This document shows, one piece after another, positions 36,272 through 44,108 of a stretch of 64,000 nucleotides of DNA. The notes under the pieces are model-generated. The model was not told the DNA's origin. It saw only the letters and a list, made by a program, of their open reading frames with translations, and did no database searches. The translations under genes and the position numbers were made by a program. The first letter of the stretch is position 1. Each line of letters begins with the position of its first letter. The stretch is from Burkholderiaceae bacterium (GTDB taxonomy: Bacteria > Pseudomonadota > Gammaproteobacteria > Burkholderiales > Burkholderiaceae_E): contig JAJPES010000056.1 of NCBI GenBank assembly GCA_021166725.1, forward strand, positions 62,001-126,000. The letters are read 5' to 3'.

Positions 36272-37345
36272 TCATCGCATGTCCGTCTCGGGTGACCGGG
36301 TGCGTCGGACCAGCGATCCTAGTCGGTCGATCCAACGCTGCAGGCCGCTGACGCCGACGAGGAAAGCCTCGTCGGATGTCAACTGGCCGTCGAGTAGACG
36401 CGGTAACGCCAGCGGATCCGACTTCGCGGTCGCGAGATCGAGGTCGCACGTCGTCGCGAGGTCGACTCCGGATGCGCGAAGATGGGCTATCGCCTGCGGC
36501 GTGTAGTCGCCGCTCGGCCAGCAGAAGTGGCGAAACGACTCGGGCGGCCGGTCGAGTATCCGGGACAGGCTCGCGCGGTTGCGGGCGATCTCGGTTGACA
36601 CTGCGTACTCGGAAAAATCGTCGAGGCTGTGTGTGTGGGTGTGCAACGCGATCTCGAAGCCTTTGCGTTGCGCCTCGACGAGATCATTCTCGTTGCAGAG
36701 ATCGAACGGGCCGTTTCTTGCCAGCAACCCGGTGTCGAGCCCGAGCCGCAAGTACAGGTCGCCGAGCAGGGAGCGGTGCTCATCGACCGAGGCGTGAGCC
36801 AGCATCTGCTCGATCACCGCGAATGTCTGCTGGCGCGATTGCGCGTCGCCAAGCGCGGCCGCTTGCGACGCCGCTCGGGCGGGCGCGGGCAGGCCCTCGA
36901 GCGATATTCCGTCGGCTCTGCTGTGCTCGAGTGCGTAGCCCAGCGCCACGTCGGCCACCGGCGCACGGGCTTCGATCCGCTCCGTCTGGATGTAGATCGT
37001 CGCGGGATATCCGTAGCGCTCGAGGGCCGGCAACATGTGCGAGAAGGTCGTGGCCCAGCCGTCGTCGATCGTGATGACGGCGGCTCTCTGTGGAAGTCTG
37101 CGATCGAACAGAGCGCGAATCGCCTCGCGCATGGGGAGAACATTCAGGCCGAGCGACCGGATGAGCGCCAGCCGTGCCTCGAATTTCTCGGCGCTCATGA
37201 AGAGTTTGTTCCCGAAGTGCGGCGCGCCGGCAGCCCAGATGCCGTGATAACACAGAATTCGCAGGCTTCTCGCGCTGCCGCTCAGCGCAAGAGTTCCGAT
37301 GCCGCATCGGTCGATCGCACGATCGAGCAAATCCCGCGCACTCAT
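36272..37345 (-). CDS. Polysaccharide deacetylase-like protein (NodB-type)
   Basis: 357 residues from ATG 37345 (MSARDLLDRAIDRCGIG). The open frame reaches 37483, but that part reads as noise. It has LCYHGIW, ITIDDGWATT (Asp94-Asp95) and ALHTHTHSLDDF as the two NodB motifs, then FCWPSGDYTPQAI. This layout occurs in cytoplasmic deacetylases of surface-glycan loci. It lies 94 bases after the MurF-like gene and 13 before ATP-grasp copy 2. Confidence 0.82.
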   Translation of the reverse strand: MSARDLLDRAIDRCGIGTLALSGSARSLRILCYHGIWAAGAPHFGNKLFMSAEKFEARLALIRSLGLNVLPMREAIRALFDRRLPQRAAVITIDDGWATTFSHMLPALERYGYPATIYIQTERIEARAPVADVALGYALEHSRADGISLEGLPAPARAASQAAALGDAQSRQQTFAVIEQMLAHASVDEHRSLLGDLYLRLGLDTGLLARNGPFDLCNENDLVEAQRKGFEIALHTHTHSLDDFSEYAVSTEIARNRASLSRILDRPPESFRHFCWPSGDYTPQAIAHLRASGVDLATTCDLDLATAKSDPLALPRLLDGQLTSDEAFLVGVSGLQRWIDRLGSLVRRTRSPETDMR

Positions 37346-37439
37346 CGCGGGAACTTGAGATCGAAACAGCCCGTCGCGAGGCCTTCGCGTGGATCGAATG
37401 TGCGAAAGAGCTTGCGCAATATAGCTTTCTTCGCGGTTC

Positions 37440-38954
37440 TCAAAACCAGCGAGTATGCAACAATTTTCCCGCCTGCCAGGCACCCCACCTTCTCATAATC
37501 GCCCATTTCCTTGCCACTCCGCGACTTGATATGTAGACAAAGACCCGAACTTTTCCGAGTTGCGGCACGGGGTCTGAGAAGCGGGAAATCCGACGGAGAT
37601 CCTGTACGAGACGGTATATACCGGTGCCGTGGGAACCCTTGAAGAGAACGACGTCTCCATCCCGGAGTTCTCCAGCGAGGCGTGCAAGTACTTCGTGTTC
37701 CCTTGTAGCAATCGATCCACGAAGCCGATCTGGCAATTTTTCTCTGAGTCGCGACATCATCGCGCCTACAAGGTGTACCTTATCTACCCCGCACTCGATC
37801 AGCGGTTCCGCTAGTTCCTCGTGAAATGCTGCGCTCTGCTCGCCCAGTTCGAGCATGTCACCCAAGACAGCGATGCGACGCCCGTCGCCGGATGGCTTCG
37901 TAGTTGCCAGCGTCGAGAACGATGCCCTCATCGATAGTGGGCTGGCATTGTAAGAGTCATCAATAATGCGTATCGAAGTCCCACATATGTTCAACGTCTC
38001 AAGCAATCCGCGGCCTTCCACCGGCGGAGCGGAGAAGCAGTGGGGCAGCAGCGACTCGACCTCCGCACCTGCTGCATAAGCCGCGGCGAGTACGCCGAGG
38101 CTGTTAAGTGCCATATGTCGTCCGTGCAGGCCGAGTTTGTAGTCGATTTTTTCGTCAAAAACCTGCGCCGTGACGCGGTTCTCCGCTGAAACGTACGTGA
38201 GCAGGCGGAATTCCGATTCCGGATGCTCGCCGTACGTCAGTATTCGCGCCGCAGGACCTTTACTCGCGATTTCACGAGCATACGCGAAATGCGGAATATC
38301 CCGGTTGATTACAGCGACGCCTCCGTCGGCGAGATCGCCAAAGAGGCTCGCCTTCCGGGACGTCAGCTCAACCAGGTCGACTTCGGAAACAGCATGGACC
38401 GGAGATATGTTCGTAAGAAGAACAACATGTGGCCGGAGTATTTTCGTCGCGTCTTGGCCGAGTGCTTGCAGCGAGGCCTCGACGATCAAGTAGTCGATGT
38501 CCACTAGGTTCGCTGCGGCACAAAGAATGCCGTCTGCGTAGTTCGCTTGACCATTTGTGGTCGTGCGGGCTGCTTTTCCGAGAAGATGTTTGAGCAGATA
38601 ACACGAGCTAGTTTTTCCTACGCTACCGGTTACGGCGATGATCTTGCTCGACGTTTCGCCACGAAGATAGTTTGCCAGCGCGCGAAGCGCATCGGAAGTC
38701 GACTCCACGCGAAGAATGGGCATTTCAAGTCGCGGTTCGGCCGCGCGCGCCCCCAGAAGCAGACCTCCGCTAAGCATGCTTTTGTTTATTGAACCATAGC
38801 TCAGGCCATAGCGGGCTCCTGCGTCCTTGGCCAAAATCGTCTGACCGTCTCGGTACTCCTCAGCGCTGTAACAAAGACCTCTGTACCGCCAACCTCTCGG
38901 CGGCGCTGGAGCCCAGTTTCCCCGCAGAATTGCGGCAAGTTCATCGGCATTCAC
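37440..38954 (-). CDS. MurF-family ligase homologue in the exopolysaccharide operon
   Basis: 504 residues with full MurF architecture: an N-terminal substrate domain to about residue 100, the ATP loop VTGSVGKTS (108-116), IVEASLQALGQ, NRDIPHFA, the MurF hallmark IDDSYNASPLSM, and a C-terminal domain with LGDMLELGEQSAAFHEEL and VLFKGSHGTG. MurF normally adds D-Ala-D-Ala to the UDP-MurNAc-tripeptide. Location inside an exopolysaccharide operon, a divergent N-terminal domain and lower GC than neighbours argue against the housekeeping gene. It probably attaches an amino acid or dipeptide to a sugar or peptidyl-sugar (inference). It lies 67 bases after the Mur-PTH fusion. Confidence 0.85.
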   Translation of the reverse strand: MNADELAAILRGNWAPAPPRGWRYRGLCYSAEEYRDGQTILAKDAGARYGLSYGSINKSMLSGGLLLGARAAEPRLEMPILRVESTSDALRALANYLRGETSSKIIAVTGSVGKTSSCYLLKHLLGKAARTTTNGQANYADGILCAAANLVDIDYLIVEASLQALGQDATKILRPHVVLLTNISPVHAVSEVDLVELTSRKASLFGDLADGGVAVINRDIPHFAYAREIASKGPAARILTYGEHPESEFRLLTYVSAENRVTAQVFDEKIDYKLGLHGRHMALNSLGVLAAAYAAGAEVESLLPHCFSAPPVEGRGLLETLNICGTSIRIIDDSYNASPLSMRASFSTLATTKPSGDGRRIAVLGDMLELGEQSAAFHEELAEPLIECGVDKVHLVGAMMSRLREKLPDRLRGSIATREHEVLARLAGELRDGDVVLFKGSHGTGIYRLVQDLRRISRFSDPVPQLGKVRVFVYISSRGVARKWAIMRRWGAWQAGKLLHTRWF

Positions 38955-39021
38955 GTCTGGGCTTCCAGCGCTTTGCCGTGGTCAAGTTCATGCTGTTGAC
39001 CGAAAGGCATTGATCTTGTCC

Positions 39022-40872
39022 TCAACAATCCAGTGCCTGAGCCGTGTCTGTTGCAGGGGTCGTGCGCGCTGTCATGCTGAGAAGTTGCGCTTTTGCGCGA
39101 GAGAGGCCATTCTTCAGGAGAGCTTCGTCGGCTGCCTTAAAATCGGACAAAACAAGATCGAGCGCGCGCTGCGCATCGCCCGATCGTCGCACTCCGATGC
39201 GCACTCGGCGGAAATCGTCGGTACCTAGCGCGGTAATGATCGATCGGACGCCCTTGTGACCGCCGTCGCCGCCTCCGCGCTTGGCCCTGCAGCTACCGAT
39301 CGCAAGATCCATGTCGTCGTGGACGATGATGCAATCCTGAATCGCGCGTCCCGTGCGATGCAGAAACCGTCGAATGACCGGTCCAACGGAGTTAATATCA
39401 GAAGCGGGTTTGAGAAGCGTTATCGCTTCGCCTGCGAGGTCGACCGTGATGATCATCCCGTCGGGGTCGCTCGCCCAGTTGCTTTCGATCGACGCGAGGG
39501 AATCGACAAGACTATAACCTACGTTGTGCGGAGTCCTGCTGTACTTGTCTCCGGGGTTTCCGAGGCCGATCACAATAGATTCGGCCGTTGTAAGAGTTTG
39601 ACTCATCGTCGAAGAGGCAAGGGGTGCGCTCGGCTCGTAGAGCCGGGCGCAGCGGTCACAGTTGTCTGGCATCCCGCAGCTCGCCCGCCAACACTGAACC
39701 GGGTTGCGTCGATCGAACATTAAGCGCGCCAGGTGATCCTGTTTGGCCGTCCCCTTCAAAAGGACGAGATCGCCTGCCCTTAGTTCCGACCGAAGAAATT
39801 CGGCGGCTTCCCTAACGCTCGTGAATGCCTTTGATCGGTTGGCGTCTTCAGGTCCGATCCCTGCCCGGAGGGCTTCGAGAGCACTCGTGCCGACGAGTAG
39901 AACAAGATCGACCGCCTTTAGTGCTTCACGCGCCGCGTGGCGAAAACGTTGCGTCGGCGACTTCGGCGAATCGGAGATCGACCCGATGACGATGATCTTT
40001 CGCGATGCGCGAGCATCACGCATGAAATCGAACGGCGCTTGTAGAGACCATTGCGGAGCCTTCCAGTCGTCCCTGACGAACGTGACTCCATCGATCGTCT
40101 CGACCTGCATCCGCGCCTCGGTCCCTTCTGCCTCGGCAAGCGCAACAGCAGCCTCTGCGACCGTCGCGCCGATGGCGAGTCCAATTCCCACGGCCATTGC
40201 GACGGGAAGCGCGAGATGTGCGCCGTGCAATCGAGTACGAACCTCCGTCGTTTGCCCTGAGTGGCAAAGTTCGAGTGTGAGCGGTTCGGGCCACATGGAC
40301 CGGCAACTCAGCAACCGCAAATCCGCGCGCTGATCCTTGCCTACCCAGATAATCCTCCCGTGGTGACGTTCGCCTATCGCGCGGACGAGGGGGTCATCGA
40401 TGTTCAATATAGCGACTCCGGTGGGCGACAGCGCTGCGACGAGCTTCCTCTTCTCCTCGGCGATCGCTTCGAGCTGCTTGAAGGCGCTGTAGTGTTCGCG
40501 TGCGATAAGCGTTACGGCCGAAATATCCGGTCTGATCACTTGAATCGAACGGTCGAGGTATCCGGGTCGCGTTGCCGACGCCTCCACCACGCAATATCGA
40601 TGAATGCGAGCGGCTGTCGCAACCGTGCGGAAGATATGGTAGTGCTCGTTTGCGGTAATACTGTTCCTGTGACATGGTCCGAAGCGCTCGAGGATCGCAG
40701 CAGCGAGGTCCTTCGTCGTAGTCTTTCCAGCGCTTCCCGTTATTCCTATAAAGGTCGTATGCCTCAACCTCCGCCTGTTCAACAGCGCCCCACAGAAGAA
40801 AATGACGACACGGGACTTCCATCGAATGTCTTTGAGGGTTTCGTTGAGTCTCGAGGCTATCGCGTTGGACAT
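39022..40872 (-). CDS. Mur ligase - peptidyl-tRNA hydrolase fusion
   Basis: 616 residues in one uninterrupted frame. Residues 1-390 are a Mur ligase: GITGSAGKT at 43-51, LNIDDP, and VRDDWKAPQWSLQAP near 266-280 in place of MurF's DDSYNANP. A cysteine knuckle follows (Cys394, 399, 405, 408). Residues 431-600 are a complete peptidyl-tRNA hydrolase domain: GLGNPG (Asn439), TPHNVG (His449), Asn494, HDDMD (Asp519) and GGGDGGHKG. These match E. coli Pth Asn10, His20, Asn68 and Asp93, but the Asn114 position is Lys540. Pth frees peptides from tRNA by ester hydrolysis. Fused to an amide ligase in this operon, it may act on an aminoacyl or peptidyl ester used by the pathway (inference). GC is lower than in neighbouring genes. 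Confidence 0.85.
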   Translation of the reverse strand: MSNAIASRLNETLKDIRWKSRVVIFFCGALLNRRRLRHTTFIGITGSAGKTTTKDLAAAILERFGPCHRNSITANEHYHIFRTVATAARIHRYCVVEASATRPGYLDRSIQVIRPDISAVTLIAREHYSAFKQLEAIAEEKRKLVAALSPTGVAILNIDDPLVRAIGERHHGRIIWVGKDQRADLRLLSCRSMWPEPLTLELCHSGQTTEVRTRLHGAHLALPVAMAVGIGLAIGATVAEAAVALAEAEGTEARMQVETIDGVTFVRDDWKAPQWSLQAPFDFMRDARASRKIIVIGSISDSPKSPTQRFRHAAREALKAVDLVLLVGTSALEALRAGIGPEDANRSKAFTSVREAAEFLRSELRAGDLVLLKGTAKQDHLARLMFDRRNPVQCWRASCGMPDNCDRCARLYEPSAPLASSTMSQTLTTAESIVIGLGNPGDKYSRTPHNVGYSLVDSLASIESNWASDPDGMIITVDLAGEAITLLKPASDINSVGPVIRRFLHRTGRAIQDCIIVHDDMDLAIGSCRAKRGGGDGGHKGVRSIITALGTDDFRRVRIGVRRSGDAQRALDLVLSDFKAADEALLKNGLSRAKAQLLSMTARTTPATDTAQALDC

Positions 40873-40919
40873 CTACTTTCACTCATCTAAATGGGCCGCC
40901 GCTGGTTCCTAATTCGGCC

Positions 40920-42866
40920 TCAGGCGTTCACCGTCGATATTCGATTCGGCTGCGATCTCGAATAATCGTTTGATGCGATTTCTAGGTTTGCAAGAAATCG
41001 ATCGAAAATCAGCAAAGCCCAGATCATCGCGCTTCGATCGCGTTGTCCGCTCAGATGCTCGTCAACGATTCGCACAAGAGCGCGAGCGTCAAACACTTCG
41101 GTGCTCGCGAGTCTCTCGCCGAGCAGCACGCGTTTCACCTCGTTGCGCAGTGGCCCCCGAAACCAGTTCGCCAGCGGAACGGCAAACCCCATCTTCGGTC
41201 GGTAGAGCACATCCTCGGGTAGCAACGGCTCCATCGCTTTCTTCAGCACCAGTTTTCCTTCGCCGCCGGCAAGCTTGAGCGATGCCGGCAGGCGCGCCGC
41301 CCACTCGACCAGTGGATGATCCATCAGCGGCTCCCGCGTCTCGAGCGAGTGCGCCATGCTCGCGCGATCGACCTTCGTGTTGATGTCGCCGGGCAGGTAG
41401 GTGTTGTAGTCGAGGTACTGGATCAACGACAGCGCGTCGTCGGTCTGCGCGCGTGTCGCGTGCTCGTGGAAGACTTCGCGTGCGCGGTAGCCGCCCAGGC
41501 GCCTGCGGAACTCGGGCGAGAACAGGCGCGCCCGATCGTCGTCGCGCACGATCGACACCGAATGGCAGTAGGCGTCGACGGCGTCACGCGCGAGCGCCTG
41601 GAAGGTGGCGCGTGCGCGAAAGATGCGCGGCAGGCGATCGAGTTGCGGATACACGCGACCGAGTGCGCCGAAGAGCGTGTGGCGCACCGATGCCGGAACG
41701 CGATCGCGCAGCGCCTGTTCTCGAACGTGGAACTTGTAGCGCCGGTAGCCGCCGAAGGTCTCGTCGCCGCCGTCACCCGACAGGGCGACGGTCACTCGCG
41801 TGCGCGCGAGTTCGCAGACGCGGTAGGTGGGAATCGCGGAGCTGTCCGCGTAAGGCTCGTCGTAGAGGTCTGCCAGCTTGTCGATCAGCCCGAAGTCGTC
41901 GCTGTGCACGATCCGCGTGAAATGATCGGTCTTGTAGCGAGTCGCGACCTTCTGCGCGAATTCCGATTCGTTGAACGACGCCACGTCGAAGCCGATCGAG
42001 CAGGTCTTCACCGGCTGATCGCTGACCCCCGCCATCATCGCGACGACGGCGCTCGAATCGACGCCCCCCGACAGGAACGCCCCCAGCGGCACTTCCGAGA
42101 TCATCCGAAGCCGTATCGATTCCGCCAGTCGCTCGCGCAGTTCGGCGCATGCGTCGGCGAGCGTGATCCGGCCGTCGGCTTCGAAAGAGACGTCCCAGTA
42201 GCGCCGGATCGTCGGTTCGCGCTGCCCGACCCTCCAGGTGAGCACGTGTGCCGGTGCGAGCTTGTGCGCCTGCGAATAGATCGTTCGCGGGTCGGGGACG
42301 TAGCCGAACGCGAAGTACTCCTCGATAGCCCGATCGTCCAGTGCGCGGTCGAAGCCCGGGTGCACCGTGATCGTCTTCAACTCTGAGCCGAAGAGCACGG
42401 TGCCGTCGGCAAGTTGGGCCCAGTGCAGCGGCTTCACGCCGAGGCGGTCGCGCGCGAGGTAGAGCGTCTTGCGATTCCGATCCCACAGTGCGAAGGCGAA
42501 CATGCCGCGAAAGCGCTGCACGCAGTCTTCGCCCCATTGCTCCCAGCCGTGCACGATGACTTCGGTGTCGCTGCGCGTGCGGAACACGTGCCCGGCCGCT
42601 TCGAGTTCGCCTCGAAGCGCTTCGAAGTTGTAGATCTCGCCGTTCAGCACGACGACCACGGTGCCGTCCTCGTTGAACAGCGGCTGCTGTCCGGTGGCGA
42701 CGTCGATGATCGAAAGCCGGCGATGACCGAGCCCCACGTGCGCCTCGACGTGGATCGATCCTTCGTCCGGGCCTCGATGATGCTGGATGTCGTTCATCCG
42801 GCGCAGAAGTGCCTCGTCGCAGCGCGTCGGCGATCGGGGGTCAAAGATGCCGGTCAGCCCGCACAT
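40920..42866 (-). CDS. asnB: XrtA/PEP-CTERM amidotransferase (TIGR03108-type asparagine synthase)
   Basis: 648 residues. MCGLTGIFDP supplies nucleophile Cys2; NGEIYNF, RDRLGVKPLHWA and SGGVDSS (266-272) follow, with GDGGDETFGGY and DRASMAHSLETREPLMDH. The sequence fits amidotransferase 1 of exosortase A systems closely. In Zoogloea, asnB of the equivalent locus is needed for floc formation. The likely act is glutamine-dependent amidation of a uronic acid. It lies between the GT gene (three bases away) and the Mur-PTH fusion (47 bases) in the long minus-strand run. Confidence 0.92.
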   Translation of the reverse strand: MCGLTGIFDPRSPTRCDEALLRRMNDIQHHRGPDEGSIHVEAHVGLGHRRLSIIDVATGQQPLFNEDGTVVVVLNGEIYNFEALRGELEAAGHVFRTRSDTEVIVHGWEQWGEDCVQRFRGMFAFALWDRNRKTLYLARDRLGVKPLHWAQLADGTVLFGSELKTITVHPGFDRALDDRAIEEYFAFGYVPDPRTIYSQAHKLAPAHVLTWRVGQREPTIRRYWDVSFEADGRITLADACAELRERLAESIRLRMISEVPLGAFLSGGVDSSAVVAMMAGVSDQPVKTCSIGFDVASFNESEFAQKVATRYKTDHFTRIVHSDDFGLIDKLADLYDEPYADSSAIPTYRVCELARTRVTVALSGDGGDETFGGYRRYKFHVREQALRDRVPASVRHTLFGALGRVYPQLDRLPRIFRARATFQALARDAVDAYCHSVSIVRDDDRARLFSPEFRRRLGGYRAREVFHEHATRAQTDDALSLIQYLDYNTYLPGDINTKVDRASMAHSLETREPLMDHPLVEWAARLPASLKLAGGEGKLVLKKAMEPLLPEDVLYRPKMGFAVPLANWFRGPLRNEVKRVLLGERLASTEVFDARALVRIVDEHLSGQRDRSAMIWALLIFDRFLANLEIASNDYSRSQPNRISTVNA

Positions 42867-42869
42867 TTT

Positions 42870-44108
42870 TCAGTTCGTTCCCGATCGCGCCAGTGCGCCC
42901 GCGCGATCCGTAGGGGCTGCAGCCCAGGCCGGCTCCACGACGCGATGGTGCAGCAGCAACCGGGTATACAGGGCCTCGTAGTCGGTGATCATCCGGTCGA
43001 TGCCGAAGCGCTCGACGGCGCGCGTTCTGGCGCACGCACCGTGCGCCTCGCGCAGCCGTTCGTCTCTCGCATAGCGACCGAGCGCTGCGGCCATCGCGTT
43101 CGCGTCGTTCGATGCGACCAGCGTTCCGCTCGTTCCGTCCTCGATCAGTTCGGCGTTGCCTCCGACGGAGGTCGCGACGCAGGGCAGGCCGCTGGCCATT
43201 GCTTCGAGCAGGGTGTTGCTGATGCCCTCTGCGAGCGAGGGCAACGCGTAGATGTCGAGGTCGCGCAGGTATACCGCGATATCGTCGCGCATGCCGATCC
43301 GTTCGATCCGGTCGCGCAGCGGCGATCGCCCGATTCGTTCGTGCAGAGCGCCGGCGAGTGGGCCGTCGCCGATGATCCGCAGTCGCAGGTGCGTTGCAAG
43401 CGCTCGATCGTGGCTCGACGTTTGTGCGTGCAGTTGCTCGAATGCGTCGACGATGAGCAGTGGATTCTTCACGTCCGCCAGGCGGCCGACGTAGCCGACG
43501 ATGATGGCCCTCGGGCCGCCCTCGGCGGTGGTTGCGTGTCTGCGCTCGCTCTGTTCACCGGCCGTGCGCGGACGGAAGCAGTCGGTGTCGACGCCGTTGC
43601 AGATCGAATGCAGCCGGGCGCTGGGCACGCCTACGCGATCGCGCAGATAGGCGAGGGTGGGTGCCGACAGCGCGACCTGGGCGTGCACGAAATGCCGCAG
43701 CAGCCGCCGCGTTCGCAGCAGCGAAGCGTTGCTGCCTACGAGGTCGTGCACTTCCCATCCGTGTTCGCCGTGGATGCGCACGGGAACGCCTGCGAGCAGC
43801 GCGGCGATCTGCACTTCGAGGGTGCCGACGTTGCGCGTGTGCACGATCGACGGTCGCAGCCTGCGAAGCATGCGCCACAGCGTCGGGAGCGCGCGCGCGA
43901 GCGGACCGGGTTGCAGTAGCAGCGGCTCGACGCGAACCTGCGGATTCGTGATGCGCGCTGCGATCCGGCCGGTGTTGGTGAGCGGAACGATCGTGTGCCG
44001 GAAGCGACTCGCCGGGAGCCGGTTAACGAGGTTGACCAGGCCGTTCTCCATCCCTCCGGTGTCGAAGCGGTGGATGACGTGAACCAGATGTGCAGCGCCC
44101 GCCTTCAT
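42870..44108 (-). CDS. TIGR03088-type PEP-CTERM/XrtA sugar transferase (GT4)
   Basis: 412 residues from ATG 44108, overlapping the exosortase stop (ATGA). Family motifs include VHVIHRFDTGGMENGLVNL, HTRNVGTLE, RIHGEHGWEVHDLVGSN and the GT4 donor site GYVGRLADVKNP, YALPSLAEGISNTLLEAMASG. It is a cytoplasmic glycosyltransferase assembling the lipid-linked repeat unit. The position directly after xrtA and before asnB is the usual order in XrtA loci. Confidence 0.92.
   Translation of the reverse strand: MKAGAAHLVHVIHRFDTGGMENGLVNLVNRLPASRFRHTIVPLTNTGRIAARITNPQVRVEPLLLQPGPLARALPTLWRMLRRLRPSIVHTRNVGTLEVQIAALLAGVPVRIHGEHGWEVHDLVGSNASLLRTRRLLRHFVHAQVALSAPTLAYLRDRVGVPSARLHSICNGVDTDCFRPRTAGEQSERRHATTAEGGPRAIIVGYVGRLADVKNPLLIVDAFEQLHAQTSSHDRALATHLRLRIIGDGPLAGALHERIGRSPLRDRIERIGMRDDIAVYLRDLDIYALPSLAEGISNTLLEAMASGLPCVATSVGGNAELIEDGTSGTLVASNDANAMAAALGRYARDERLREAHGACARTRAVERFGIDRMITDYEALYTRLLLHHRVVEPAWAAAPTDRAGALARSGTN

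Noticed and set aside
36272-37483. Start of the deacetylase at 37483
   Set aside because: The first 46 residues are unlike any deacetylase and run into the MurF-like gene; ATG 37345 gives a normal N-terminus.
37440-38954. Housekeeping murF of the cell-division cluster
   Set aside because: No mraY, murD, ftsW or other division genes surround it; it sits inside a polysaccharide operon beside a deacetylase and another Mur ligase.
39022-39604. A separate housekeeping peptidyl-tRNA hydrolase gene
   Set aside because: The domain is in frame with the Mur ligase with no stop between them, there is no ribosome site at the internal ATG, and the Asn114 position is Lys.
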